A DNA stretch of 64,000 bases from Typhlomys cinereus (GCA_023101885.1 JALPQD010000053.1:2792447-2856446); one strand, 5' to 3'; shown: positions 48,337-60,658, counted from the stretch's first letter. Translations and numbers: made by a program. Notes: generated from the letters alone by a model not told the origin.

Positions 48337-48363
48337 GCGCGCACACACACACACACACACACA
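48288..48363. repeat. CA-CG-CA alternating purine-pyrimidine tract
   Basis: 76 bp of unbroken pyrimidine-purine alternation: CA units to about 48321, then ten CG units (48322-48342), then CA units to 48363. This is an ideal Z-DNA-forming sequence. It sits about 0.5 kb inside the proposed transcription start, in intron 1. Confidence 0.95.
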
Positions 48364-48459
48364 GGCGGATTCACACGGACACACAGGCACTGGCAGGAGC
48401 GTGGCCATCCGTTCACACCCCCAGGAGCTTTGAAGTCCAGATTTTTGCGGGAGAGAGAA

Positions 48460-49540
48460 GCCGACTTTGGTTGCGCGGGGGGCACCGCGACCCTCGAAGC
48501 TCTGGAATTTCCCAGCCCCTGCGCCTGCTGCTGAAAGGTGGGAAGAACAGGGACACTAGGACAAACTGCTCCGGCCACCTCCTTCCAGCCGTTTGTCCGC
48601 TTCCCCACCACCACGCCCAACCCCTGGCGCGCCCGGACTTGGGGGGCTGCTTCTCGTGTGCCCCCGCCCCCGAATGTGCGGGCAAAGTTTCTTGTGAACT
48701 TTCCTACCTCCCTCGGCTGCGGAGCCCACGCGTGTCCCCTCACTCTTCCCGCGCCCGGGGGGCCGCGAGTCCGCGGATCTGCGGATCTGTCCACCCCGAA
48801 GGTTCGAGGGTCCAGCTTCGCGCAGCCCGCCGCGGAATACTCACCGCGCCCTCGGGCCACCCGGGCTCTGCGCCGCGCCCTTCGACCGCCCCCCGCCGGG
48901 GAGCCAGGCAGGAGCGCGGAGCTAGCACTGCCGCCGGATCCCGCTGCCGAACCCCGCGCCGCGCCGGCTGGAGCCGCCGCCTCCACTGCCGCCGCCGCCG
49001 CCCGCTCTGCACCGGCTCCTCGGCTCTCCGCGGCTTTAACCCCCCCATCCTCCTCCCTCCCTCGCGCGCTCCCTCCCTCCTTCCCTCGCCCATGTGACCG
49101 CGGGCGCCCGCTCGGCCGCGCGCGCCCTTGCTCCCCTCCCCCTCTCGCCTTGTCTCTCCGCGCCTCCGCGGCCGCGCGCCACGACCCCCTCCCCGCCACG
49201 GCCCCCGCGCGCCCCCGTCTTGGCACGCTCTCGCGCCTGGCACGCGCGGGCCCGCTCGCCGGGGGCATGCTTGGTCGCGCAGGCCTGGGAGCCCCCCACT
49301 CCCACTCGCCCCGTGTAGGCACGCGCCCTACCCCCCGCTGGCACACTCGCCCGCCCTGGCACGCGTGGCCCCCCTCGTGTTCGCCCTTTCTCGGGCGCAC
49401 CCTCCAGACGGCTGTGGCCCCCCTCGCTTCACGCGCAACCCGGGCCGCGGGTCTCGCCAACGCGCGCTCACGCACCCACACCCACTCCGCCCGCTCCCCT
49501 AGGGCGGCTGGGCGCGCACCCACCCCCGGGATCGCTCATC
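48460..49540. promoter_or_regulatory. Distal CpG island, likely main Cntfr promoter
   Basis: This is about 1 kb of very GC-rich sequence with dense, undepleted CpG, many GC boxes (ggggcgg/cccgccc type) and a GTCACATG E-box on the minus strand (49098-49091), a USF/MiT-type site. It contains the donor of the proposed exon 1, and its distance to the coding exons gives a gene of about 37.5 kb, close to what I recall for human CNTFR. Long ORFs through it on both strands come from the scarcity of stop codons in GC-rich DNA. A divergent plus-strand transcript is possible but not supported. Confidence 0.75.
48845..49040 (-). other. Cntfr: Probable Cntfr exon 1 (non-coding, in CpG island)
   Basis: A strong donor, GGGCGCG|GTGAGTATTC, lies inside the distal CpG island on the minus strand. 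The sequence before it is very GC-rich, has no ATG, and includes a five-unit CGG repeat (48988-49002 as GCC on the plus strand). The 5' end cannot be fixed; about 49.04 kb is a guess based on a TTAAAG motif just upstream. With exon 2 the leader would be roughly 300 nt. Confidence 0.55.
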
Positions 49541-51089
49541 ACACTCACTCCCGCACTCAGCAGTGGCCAGGTCTCTCCGGCGTGCACTCCGGTTCTTCAG
49601 GGCCCTCGGTGTCTCGCACCCACACCCCAGCAAACCCCGGCCCACTCTGGGGTCCTCTCTCCAGCATCGCAGAGAGGAACTCGAGGCAGCGCCCCCCCAC
49701 AGCCCCCACGAAGCCAGCGAGCTCCGCTCCTCCCCTATTCTCACTGCCCCCAGCAACGACCCCCCTCCTAGTCATATACAGACAGAACCTTTGCGCGGGG
49801 GGGCTGGCGGGGGAGCGGGCTTTGCGTTTTGGTGACCCGAGATGGACCACGCTGGGAACCCAGGCCCTCTCTTCCCCAGTCTCCGGGACACCAGGCCTGG
49901 GGAAACATCCCCCAGAAGATGAAAGGGGTAGGGGGCAGTGCCCTCCACGCCGGGTCGAACAGTTCCAGAGTGCGGGGTGGGGTCGGGGGGACCACTCCGT
50001 GAGCTGGCGCTGGACGGTTCATTCCTTTAGCCTTCATTTCTCAGCCTGGGAGCCTCTTAGCCAACGTGCTTACTTCACTAGCCCTGGGCCTCTGTTCTGG
50101 CTATAGCATGGGAAATAAAGGTTAGACAACCTGATCAACTTTTGAGGCCGCTCGAGAGCGGGAGGGATGCCAGAGGCAGAGAAGGAGAGGCCCACCTCTG
50201 TCTCCACCTCCTTGGATTTTTCACCTGGCCTTTGACCCATACTCTCTGGGCCTTGCCTCTCCAGGGAGCTAGCTGTAGGGAGGCTGAGGACCAAGGAGGG
50301 AAACATCTTGATGTTTCTTCACACCCTTGCTGAGCAAGCTGCCTCCAGCGTCCGGGCCCTTTCCCAATAAATGCCTCGGAGACTCCGATTGCAGAGGAAA
50401 AACCTTCCCACTGTTCCTGGGGCTTCCCGTCTCTTCAACGGTCAGGGGTCAATCAGGGCTGAAGCTCAGAGAGGGTCAGCCAGGGCTTACGGATACACAG
50501 GGAGATAACTGCGGCCCCGCTGAGGTCCAGACACACCCACCCATAGTAGATGTCCTCTGATTGGTCCCTGTGGGCCTGGATAAGTTAGCGATCCGAGGGA
50601 AGGAGGGCTGGCGAGCGGTAAAATCTGGAAGGTGATGGTGGTGGGAACACACAGGAACTGCCCTTCTGAGCTGCCGGCTGGCCTGGACGAGGTTGGGCGT
50701 CCGTAGAAGGGCTGATGAGCCCGGGCGCTCACACAAGGCTGGGGACGGATGGGCCGGCGTGGACAACAGCGGATTCGTGCCCAGACTGATTGGCCTTCCG
50801 GATACCGCCTCTTTCTACAGGTTGGAAGCAGGAATTTCCCCCCAACAAGCATCCTCCTGGCCACTGGGTCACGCGGAGGCCTTCATCGTCCCTGTCGCAG
50901 CCCCTACCTACCCACGCGGCGCGGGTCAAAGTTCCCACTAGGTGTCCCGAGTCCAGACACCTGCTCTGACAGAGTGTGGAAGGACGAGGGATGGGGAGAA
51001 CTGCACGCCGGACCCTACCCTGGGGGTCTGACCGTCAGCAGCTCCTCCTGGAGCCGGACCAGCAGCCTCGCTCGCTTCCCCGAGCCCGC

Positions 51090-51104
51090 AGCGCCACCTG
51101 GCGG
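51090..51104 (-). promoter_or_regulatory. CTCF-like motif
   Basis: The minus strand reads CCGCCAGGTGGCGCT, 14 of 15 consensus positions, about 2 kb upstream of the Cntfr promoter island. Confidence 0.55.
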
Positions 51105-51733
51105 GATGATCGTAATGTGCATTCTCCTGCAGCGTGGAACTCCGGTTCGGCGCTAAAGGCCTTGGAACGACTTAGGAAACAAGGAAAGTGTTTCCTCCCC
51201 CCCTTTCCATCCTGCCCTCACCTGGCTAAGAACAGGCTTCCCTTCCAGTGAGCGGGAGGGGAGGGGAATAGAAACACAGTACTGGTGGGTGTGCGCGTTG
51301 CTGCCGCCACCTCGGCTATCCCATCTGCGCACTAGCTTCTCTGCTTCCCTAGTCTCAAGAGTTGAATCTCCTGGAGTCTCCCCACCGCCTGGATGCAGTA
51401 CAAGCAGGTTTCGCAGTCCGGCAGGATCCATCTGCTTCCCTTCTCCAGCTTTCCTATTTGTGTCTATTCCTAGACACCCTAAATCTACTCCAGCCCCCTT
51501 CTCTTATCGTTACGGTACACCCTCACTTCATGGGGACCTTCCCCCTCATCCTACCTCTTAGGATTTAGGATTCATCGCCTCTTCCCTCTTTACCTTCTGC
51601 CTCTTTAGTGAGAGAGTGGCAACAAGTCACATCCTCAGACTGGAACACTCTTCCCCCCACAATAACGGGGATCACAGATTTGAGAGGCCTTGGGAAACTG
51701 GGGAAACTCTATTGACTTTGGATTCCTCAAGGG

Positions 51734-51842
51734 TTTTTTTTTTTTTTTTTTTCTCACTTGCTTGTTTTTGCAATGCTGGGAAAGACCCAATCTAGGACAT
51801 CCTCGTCAAGTGTTCTGTCGCTGAGCTGCATTCCTAACCTTC
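51734..51842 (-). mobile_element. ID-like SINE fragment with poly(T)
   Basis: A 19-nt T run precedes sequence ending ctgagctgcattcctaacc, the reverse complement of an ID/B4-type tRNA-derived head. Confidence 0.5.
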
Positions 51843-54737
51843 CCGAATCTTTATAAGTACTGAGAGGCAGCATCGTTGCCAGGACTCCTGACTTCGTCCT
51901 CTGCCATGGCAGGGCGACCTAAACTCGGGAACACATACACATGAGTTAACTGTGTCATTCAGGACTTTGGGCATCGAACTAGACTCCTGTGTGATTTAAC
52001 TAGACTTCACCTTTTCCTTAAAAGAAAAAAAAAAGTCCCATTTCTAAGCTGCTGTGCCATCAGACTGCTCTCCCGTGGGGCACATTCCTGGTTACACATT
52101 CAAGTTCTCACGTGGGTTATGGTACAAGTCCCAAACATGGGTCACATAAAGTCTCAGAAAATAACATGTGTTTGTTCAACGTCATCATGGTGCACTCAGT
52201 GTACCCTGCTTGGGCTAGGCGTTTGAAGTCCCACGATGATGGCACCGAGTCCCGGGTTCACATCTACAGCAACACACAGAGACGCAGTCACACAACAGTG
52301 GTACACTGTGTGTCACGCACGCTCTCAATCACACTGGGGTTGGCGGGTCGGGGCGGGCTCTGGGAGGCAGTTACGTAAACACCCTCACAGCCCCCCCTCG
52401 CTCCCCCTTAACCCCTCCCCCTGCTTCCTCGTGCAGTGCCAGCGCCCGGGGCGGCTTGGCCGGGGCTCGGGAACAGCTCGGCCTCGCGGAGGCTCCAGGC
52501 GCCGAGAAACCCGATCCCGACACAGCCCGGGGCCGAGCCAGCGAGGGGGGCCCAGAGCTCCCCCCAACTCAGAGTCCAGTCCAGCACCCCCATGGACCGC
52601 TCACCCCGCCACACATTCCGAAACCTCTCCCAACGCCACCCTGGGACAGCACCTGGGACTCCCTCACAAGACCCCTCCCATTCTGCAGACCTCCTCCTAG
52701 AATCCTTTGAAGCAGACCACTGTCCCTGGGTGCTCTGATCCTTCTGCTGGAAAAGGGAGAGCTGCAGCCCCAAGGGCAGAGGGGGAGGAAGAAAGATATT
52801 CAACCTGTAATCGTCCCCCTAGCCAGTTTGCTGGAACCATCTTTTCCCTGTTGCTCCAGGTTCACCTCAGATTTTGGCCTGTCTACTAAATTCCAGCATT
52901 TTACCCGAATTCAAAGTTACTCAGTGGATCCCAGGTTTCTTTTCCCTCTCTTTGATAGTCCTTCTTCCTCCTCACTGGGAAGTTCTAACTCCAGTCTAAT
53001 CAGATTCTCCTGGTTTTGGTAAAGAAGGAATTTTGAGGTCAACCTAAGTTTTTGGGAACCAAATCCCTGGAAGGAGGAAAGATTAAGAGTGGGGAACCCC
53101 CTAGAAGTCAGGAGTCTGGAGGGGAGAAAAGGTCTCTTGTTACCTTCCTCCAATATAACCCTTATCCTAGTCCACAGTATAGACTCTACTTTTCCTGATA
53201 GCTTTTGAGCGTCCCTTTGGGCTCCCAAACTCAAGAAGAAAGGGAATTTCCCCTATGTTCTCTGTTAATGAACAAAACATTTCATGTTGAAATTCCTTTT
53301 CTGCCTTCAGTCCAGAGTCTCTAGTACTCCCCCATGGCCAAGTGAGGGGGACCACTGGGAGGAGTATCAGAATGAGGGGAAGCTCCTAAAGGAAGCATTA
53401 TTTACATTAGGAAATATATTTTAAAATAAATAATCAGAAAAGTTTTTTTTTCTTCTACTTTGGCTAAAATTACCCACTCCTGTGGCAACTTCCCGGGAAG
53501 GGCGGCAGGAGGGTGACGGGAGGGTGTCCCAAGGCCCAGGACATGGCCCCCCTCCCCTGGGCAAGGAGCCTTCCCCAAGTTGTTTTCCTGGTCTCTTCCT
53601 CTTGGATGTTTTTTTGATTATTAATCACATTTTCCATTCACAGACTTAGTCCAGACCCCCCCTTCACCCCTATCCAGGGTCAGGGCTGGACAAAAGGAGG
53701 AGAAACGGGCTCCGGGAAGATGACTTGGGGACAAGACAGACAGTGACCCTGGCCCTGGCTGACCTGAAAGAAGCTGTCAGTGGCATGTCACAGATCACAC
53801 CCTCACCATGTTGGCACATAGTAGGTGCCACCCTTAAGCAATACATGTGGCATAAGTGAATGAACAGGTGTCCAGTTTTCATAGCACCCGGCTGGCACTG
53901 GTTGACGTTAGATGGCAAGGCCCTGGGTGTTTGCTGGTCCTCTTATGCTACAGACAGGGAAAGTTCCCAAAGACACTAAGCAAGTTATTGCCAGAGCTGG
54001 AGCAGTACCTCAGGCATGCTCCTCCTGTTTCCAGGTCACCTGCTACATGCCAGATATAGCAGTGAACCAGACATTGCTTCTGAAGGATGGAGAGCAACTA
54101 GATTCCAGATGTGGTTCATGTGTGTCGAAGGTGGTACAACCACATTAGGAGCACCGATCAGTAGGGATCTACTAAGCTGGGCAGATGTGTGCATCCTGAG
54201 AACCAGCAACTTATTCCAGTGTGTATCTCAAAGAAATGATCAAATATGCTATATTCATTATATAGCCCAAACTGGAAACAGCCCAAATAAATAATGACAT
54301 AGTACAGTAATGGAAAGGAAGCAAATCACAGCTACATACAATAACATGGGCAAATCCCACAGAAAATATTGAGCAAAGGGGGGAGAAAAACACACAGAAG
54401 ACATATGGAATGATTTCATTTCGATATCGCTCCAGAAAAAGCAGAACTAAAATTCCAGCTGTAATTTGAGCTGTACCCTTAGGATTCGTACACGTTACTG
54501 TTTACTTTCTGCCTCAAAAACTTAAAAAAAATCTTCTGCCCTCATGGGGTTCACATTCTAGTCATGGAAGATGAATATTTTTAAAAATTTTTAAAGATAA
54601 TTACACAGTTATCCCATACAAAAGTCACATGTTTAACTCCCCAGTCTCCTCAGCCAAAAAGCAACAGCCTAAAAATCTCCCGAGAGAGGCCTAGACTAAG
54701 CCCCTTCATTCTGTCTCTAGTGGCATTCTCCTTTCCT

Positions 54738-54782
54738 AATACTGGTTAGTATTGGTATACCAACACTAGTTAGTGTTGGTAT
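54738..54782. repeat. Two adjacent inverted repeats
   Basis: AATACT-GGTT-AGTATT (54738-54753) is followed by a perfect 12-bp-arm palindrome with a 2-bp centre (54757-54782, arms ATACCAACACTA and TAGTGTTGGTAT). Both share TTAGT-TTGGTAT wording, so one may be a diverged duplicate of the other. Confidence 0.8.
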
Positions 54783-54886
54783 CTAGTTGCCTAGTTAGTA
54801 GTATGGTGCCTCTGAGCCCCAAAAGACAGGCCTGTGGCCTTCATCTCCAGATGTAGGTATTTCATAGAACAGGTGCTTTTAACATT

Positions 54887-54887
<1 letters not shown>

Positions 54888-54917
<30 letters not shown>
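54888..54917. repeat. GT microsatellite
   Basis: About 15 GT units, upstream of the gene. Confidence 0.92.
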
Positions 54918-54919
<2 letters not shown>

Positions 54920-54974
54920 AACCTTACACATATTAGGCAAGCTCTCCACCTCTTAGATATACCCTCATTTCTCT

Positions 54975-55115
54975 TTTTAGTTTTTCGTTTTGAAACAGCA
55001 TCTCACTAAATTGCCCGGACTGACTGTGAACTCCCTCTGTAACTCAGGCAGAACTCGAACTTTGAGCTTCTTCCCTCGGCCTTCCAAACCGCTGAGATCA
55101 TAGACCTTCTGTACC
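54975..55115 (-). mobile_element. Diverged B1-like SINE
   Basis: Reverse-complement B1/Alu-type words appear in order: gttttgaaacagcatctcac, ctgactgtgaactccctct, cttcctcggcctt-like sequence, and ccgctgagatcatagacc. Confidence 0.5.
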
Positions 55116-56275
55116 ACTAGGCCTTCTGTACCTTGAAATAGATCTAAATAAATCTATTAATTTTTTTAATTTGCAAATTTGTAAAGCTTTTAAAAATAGA
55201 TTGAATAAGTAGATGATCCAAGCCAGTAGGACGACTCTGACCTGAGTGAAGTAAACCCAAGTTCCAAGGGCGCAAGGGGATGAACCTTTATGGAAGGATT
55301 TTCAGTCTTTAGTGATGACAAGGAGATCTAGTTGCCAATGAGGATTAAGCAGAGACCTACAAGGTAGTCGAGGCAGCAGTAGCTTACAGAACAAATCCTA
55401 AGATGCCTTTGATGCCAAGGTCATAGAGACCTGGAAGAACAGAAAGTAGGTAAGGAACATAAACATATTTCAGTTTCAGCAACAATCACTGCTAGCTACT
55501 AGATGGGAGGTCAGATTTTTATCAAGATTGGGACAAGATCCTGGAGTGAGAAGACAAGGATAGACCCCAGCTGCTCCCAGGAGCCCTACAGGAACCCCCA
55601 TGTCAGGTATACATAAGGAACAGTCCCAGTGGACACCTACTCCTACATCTGCTCTTCCCTGGGTTTTCTTGGTTTAGAAGTTTAGAAAAAGAACCAGGTA
55701 GTCAGAGAGATAGAGAGAGAGGGAGAGGGAGAGGGAGTGCTGAGGCTTCAGACAGGATGGGCGGGGGTGTACAAAGGGAAAGGGAGGACAAGGAAATTTG
55801 GGATCAGGGGACTTTGTGTCTTTGAAGGCAAGAACAGGGACATAGACTTGCAAAATCACAGATGCAGCTTTTTATTTTGCAAAAATTCGCATGAAACTAA
55901 TTCACTGCTCAGAAGCTGCCTCTCCGCCCAGTGGGCTCGGATCTCCCCTCCCGTTCTTCCCAGTGGAGGCATCTGTCCTCAGAGGATTGTCCTCTTCCAG
56001 CACCAGCACTGACCTTGATCCCTGTGGCTGATAGGAGGGCCAGGATTTCCAAGAAGGGCTGAGGGTCACGTGTTCCCAAGATTGGTTCTCTCCCTTTACC
56101 TCCCATGACCAGCTTGTGATTCCCTGGAATAGAGAAGAGTTACCCCCAGAAACTGTGGTGACTGGGAAGACAAAGAAAATTCAAAAATGTGGAGACTGAA
56201 TGCTAGAGACACCGAGTTCTGAGGAAACAGACAGAAGCAGAAGGGGAAATCCAAGAAAGAAAATTGAATTAAATT

Positions 56276-56362
56276 CAGTTCAACAGACATTTATTAGCGC
56301 CTACTGTGTGCCAGGCCCAGTGGGAACATTGTGTACCAAAGCAAGACGACTCCCAGGTTTTT
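56276..56362 (+). mobile_element. L2 3'-end fragment
   Basis: caacagacatttattagcgc, then ctactgtgtgccaggcccag, matches the well-known L2 3' end. Other pieces of the same kind are near 44516-44680 and 54535-54570. Confidence 0.55.
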
Positions 56363-56749
56363 GGCACGAGGGACGGAGAGATGCTGGTGCCATGCACAGA
56401 GGCAGGAGGGCAGGACCTCGACAAGTCCTGCTGAAGGATCTTCAGAAGGATGACTGGGGAAAGAGAGCAAGTCCTCACACACGATGAGGATGATGTGCCG
56501 TCTCAGGCCTCTGTGCCAGCACACAGCGAGGCTTATGTGTTCATCCAAGTCCCATTACATCAGCCTGAAGGGTCTGCATACCTACTGGTTTTGAGACCAG
56601 GTAAGTAGCAGGAGAATGACTAAGATCCATATCAGGGAAGAAGAAAAGTATGTGACAAGAGAAGGAAGGGAGGGGAGGATTGATGAAAAGAAAAAAGAAA
56701 GTCTGGGTAACCTTAAATAAAAGACAAGCAGCTGGGAGACAGATGGGGC

Positions 56750-57010
56750 ACACCTACCTGCACGCTCAGCACTTTGAGGGTAAAATAAGGGTTATCAGAA
56801 GGTCAAGGCGAGGTTGGGCTGCACGGCCAGACCCAAGGCTGGCCTGACTATGCCAGAGTCTGTCTCCAAACAAGCAGAGCACAGCAAAGCAACATTAACA
56901 CTCCAACAAACCCACACTGATACTCCAGAAGCTGAGGCAGGAGAATTGCCATGAGCTTGAAGCCGGCCTGGGGCAGTCCCTAGTGAGATTCTATCTCAAC
57001 AACAGACATA
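56750..57010 (+). mobile_element. B1-like SINE, split or rearranged
   Basis: Plus-strand B1/Alu words appear in order: cacacctacctgcacgctca, aggctggcctgactatgcc, gaagctgaggcaggagaatt, gagattctatctcaa. Roughly two B1-type blocks are present, so this may be two nested or adjacent copies. Confidence 0.5.
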
Positions 57011-58410
57011 GAGACAAGAGGGAACACGAAAGACTCCCCCAGAAGACAGGAAGGTGTGGTGGCCTCAGAGACAAAAGAGCAGTCTGGTGTTGAAGTTTTC
57101 AAGAGTCTTGAAAGGAGCTTGATGAGACCAAGGAAGAGTCCCGGGTTTTGGCGGACAGGAGTTCGTCTGGTGGGCCCAAGATGGAGCTAAAGAGTTGGTT
57201 CTGTAGATCCCTCTGCCAACGAGAAGCACGCAGATCCCCTCCTTTCTAGCTCCCCACTGTTCCTCACATGGTCCGAGGGGCTCAATCAGCCAGGCACAGG
57301 GACAGAAGACAATGAAAAGGCTTCCCCAAAGCCCTGGCCTTCCATCCCTGAACCCCCAGTTTCTAGTCTTCCCAGGATGTTCCTGAACCTTCCTCAAGCT
57401 CAGGAGCCTATAATGGTCAGGGACCCCTGGAGACCCTGAGAGTAATTGAAACCAGGGCTAAGACATTAGAAACCATAACGCCAACTCCCCGGTTCCCCAG
57501 GATAGCTCCTGGTTTCCTTCCTACCCCATCCTCCCTACTGTTGACAGCCTGGCCCCCCAGGCCCCCACCAGCTGGGCCGCTGACCCTCTCTCCCCAAACC
57601 AACTAAATGGGGCCTCCAACCAGCAGGCACCCGAAGGCAGCCCTTAGGGAACGATTCCCCATACTCAAAGGACCTCAGTATGCACTAGGGTTTACTTCCT
57701 CATTTTGAAGCATCCCCAATTCTGGTCTCAATTCCTATCTTAGGGCATTGAAGTTAGACAATCAGAAGGATTTGTCAATAGTGAAGGGGTGAAGGAGATT
57801 TGGGGCAGGAACATCTTTCAACTAGCAGCTCAATAAATTCCTGGAGAAGAAAGAATCATTCTGGAAGCCTGAATCCACAATAGAGAGGTGAAGCAGCTGT
57901 TGGAAGGGCTGGAAGGAAAGGGGGGTCACACGAGGAATTCTGTAGCCTAACATCTCCTCCTATCATTAGGCTTTCTCTGATATCTGTCTCCCTTCTTCCC
58001 TTCCTCCCTTAGTTGCTGACAGAACCCGGAAGCCACATTTTTTTTTCAGCCTGATGGGAAGGCCCTCCCCCTTGCACAGCTGCCTGAAGATTCCAGGATT
58101 TTGAGATTTCCCCAAAAGGGCTAGTGTGGGAATCTGTCCCCACCTCTGTTTTTAGGTTTGTCTCTTTCCCCGTTTCTCAGGCACACTGAAGGGTTTGGCT
58201 ACCTACTGGTTTTGAGGCCTCAGGCAAGTGACTTAACGTCTCAATTACCTCAGAAGTAAAATGAGCCTCAATTATCTCAGAAGTAAAATGGGATCATAAT
58301 AGTACTATTTCCTAGGCTGTTTAAACAAGATCATCCAGTCAAGTGTTTAGTGCTAGACTTGGCGAGTGATAAAGCCGCTCGGTATGGTGGCTTTGTCCAT
58401 CCCATCTCTG

Positions 58411-58414
<4 letters not shown>

Positions 58415-58459
<45 letters not shown>
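58415..58459. repeat. CT microsatellite
   Basis: About 22 perfect CT units; the mirror symmetry of a pure CT/AG run makes triplex (H-DNA) formation possible. Confidence 0.95.
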
Positions 58460-58461
<2 letters not shown>

Positions 58462-60296
58462 CATCCCCCATCTCTGTCTTTGACTGTCTCTGTCTCTTTT
58501 GCTCTCCTTGTGTCTGTCTCTACAGATCTGCAACCCTCACCGCTACCAGCCCAATGTTCTGCCCCTTGCACACCTGGGGTGGGCTGGGGTAAGGATGAGA
58601 TTTTTGACTCAGGCATGGGATTCCCAGTAGCAGGATCACGCCTGGGCCTGAACGTAGGTGAATCACAGTCCCTGCAAAGAGGACTCATGTCTATGGCCCT
58701 TCCTGGCGGGTAGGAGATCTGGGGGCTTGGCCCCACCGCCTCTTGGAGGAGGGGACTTCTTGTCCAGACTGCTTCAGCCGCCCCCACACCTGGACACAAG
58801 CCAGATCCCCCATGACTAGTGCCTTCCTGGAGGTGAAGCAACCCGCCTGAGTCCAGGACCCAGAGGGAAAGCCCTCTCCTCCATGTAGAGTGGTTTAGCT
58901 GCTCTCACAACATTTTAGTCTCCCAAGCTCATCCTAAGCCCAGTGTGAAAGCACATTGCCTTCGTAGATCTCCTTTCTCTTTGTCTCTGTCTCTCTCAGA
59001 ACCGACTTGGGACTTCTGGGCATGTGTAAGTTTGCATTCCTCAACAGAGGCTGTCGGAAAAAAGAAGCCATGAGGGGTTCTTCATTAGGCCAAAGAGATC
59101 CTTCTTGGGGTCAGGGCAAAAAAGGCCCAGATTTCGTCTCTATGTCACTGTAGATCCGTAAAGGCAGGGGACATGGTGTAGAATAGGTGTTCACCAAATG
59201 CAAACTGACTGAAGACCCCAAATATGGAATTGAAGGACTTAGGCTGTTGCAGGTGGGAGCACGGAAAGGCTGCTGCTTAACTCTGTGGCTCATCAGGAAA
59301 TCTTCGCTGGGGGTCAGGATTGGTCTCAACTAGCCCCAGACGCCCCCGCACCTGGGTCCCAGCCAGACCCCTCACGTCAGCTCTTAGGCAGAAGGCCAGA
59401 TGGGCAAGCAATTAAAACTCTTCTCTCGCTTCTATTCTCAGCACATCATTGCCTCAAGGTACCATCAGTTTCAAGAGAGAGAGCTGGGAGAACAGACACA
59501 GAGAGGCAGAAACACTGGGCACGGTCACACAGCAGGCAGAGGCGCCGATGAGAGACCTGGTGTCTTGGCAGCCAGTCAGGGTCTGTCATGTGGATCCTGT
59601 GTCAGCGCTGTGACAGGGGCCAGATTCGAAATAGGATTTCATGTGCGGAAAGTGCCCAGGAATCCTTAAACATGTGGGCAGCTGGGCAGGGGCGGAGCAT
59701 CCTGTCAGGCAAGGACAGATGTGCAGCTTCCTGCCCTTCCCATCAAATACAGACAAGTCTCGGGACAAAAGATTTAAAGACCCACAAACAAAAACTCTCA
59801 GAGACACAGACACAAAAAGAGAAGATACAGAGAGAAGTGTGAGACGGGAGAATGCAGAAGGAGGGAGAGCCGTGGAATTAAAGACACAGAGTCAGAAGCA
59901 GGGAGAGAAGGAAACCACAGGACAAACAGTGGCTCAGTCTCAGAGCAATGCTGGTATGGAGACGGCACAGGCAGAGAAACTTGGGGATATGGGGATACTT
60001 GAGGGGAAAGAGAATGAGGGAGTAAGGGCAACAGAGGGTAAGGAGAGAGAGAAACAGAGACAGAGGAGATAGTTGAAGGGGAAAAGAGTGAGAGAGCAAG
60101 AGCAAAAGACAGAGAGAAAGGAGAGAGAGAGAGCAAAAGATGTAGAGAGAGGAGAAGAGAGCCAGGCAAAGTCAAAGAGTAAAGCAAAGCAAGAGATCAT
60201 CATGATTGGGAAAAGCAGGTGACGGGGAAGTCTCCTAGTCTCAGTATTTGCAGCCTGGTCTCCCCAGGGTGTGCCCCCCTCCCTGGCTATTCACTC

Positions 60297-60310
60297 GTTT
60301 CCATAGCAAC
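60297..60310. promoter_or_regulatory. RFX X-box (GTTTCCATAGCAAC)
   Basis: A near-ideal imperfect palindrome of the X-box type (GTTNCCATRGYAAC) bound by RFX proteins. It is followed within 100 bp by POU/octamer-like sequence (ttgcataca at 60330, tgcatattcatgag at 60380-60393), in unique sequence. Confidence 0.55.
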
Positions 60311-60428
60311 AATGAGGGCAGCATGCACTTTGCATACACATTTACATCCTTTCTGTCTGCATAATTCAACAGGTTTCTGTGCATATTCATGAGACTGAAT
60401 GAAGGTGACTCTCCCGGTTCCTGACGCT

Positions 60429-60443
60429 GGTGCCCCCTGGTTG
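60429..60443 (-). promoter_or_regulatory. CTCF-like motif
   Basis: The minus strand reads CAACCAGGGGGCACC, matching the CTCF core consensus at 14 of 15 positions. Confidence 0.5.
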
Positions 60444-60602
60444 CAATACATGGTTATGGCTTCAGGCCCGGCCTAAGAAGATCATGAGGACATTCCCCTC
60501 ATGCCCTCCCAAACATCCCCTTTTTATTGTCTTACTTCCAGGCCTTTCCCTTAGGTTAGTTCTCTGCCTGCTGGGTATGCCTCTCTCTGAACATCGGTAA
60601 AT

Positions 60603-60652
<50 letters not shown>

Positions 60653-60658
60653 ACACAC
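60603..60658. repeat. CA microsatellite
   Basis: About 27 CA units with one TA, 150 bp from the X-box/CTCF cluster. Confidence 0.95.

Larger units (their letters stand above)
40817..48844 (-). other. Cntfr intron 1
   Basis: This 8.0-kb intron (if exons 1 and 2 are right) contains old MIR/L2-type fragments, a perfect CRE at 43313-43320, an AT-rich, TAAT-containing block near 42560-42620, a diverged tandem array at 46140-47345, a CA/CACT microsatellite at 47815-47868 and the CA/CG/CA tract at 48288-48363. Confidence 0.65.

Noticed and set aside
48538..50106. 522-codon plus-strand open frame, and a 415-codon minus-strand frame, across the distal CpG island
   Set aside because: GC-rich CpG islands lack stop codons by composition. 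The translations are Pro/Arg/Ala-rich with no domain, and the frames run through the proposed exon 1 and a microsatellite.
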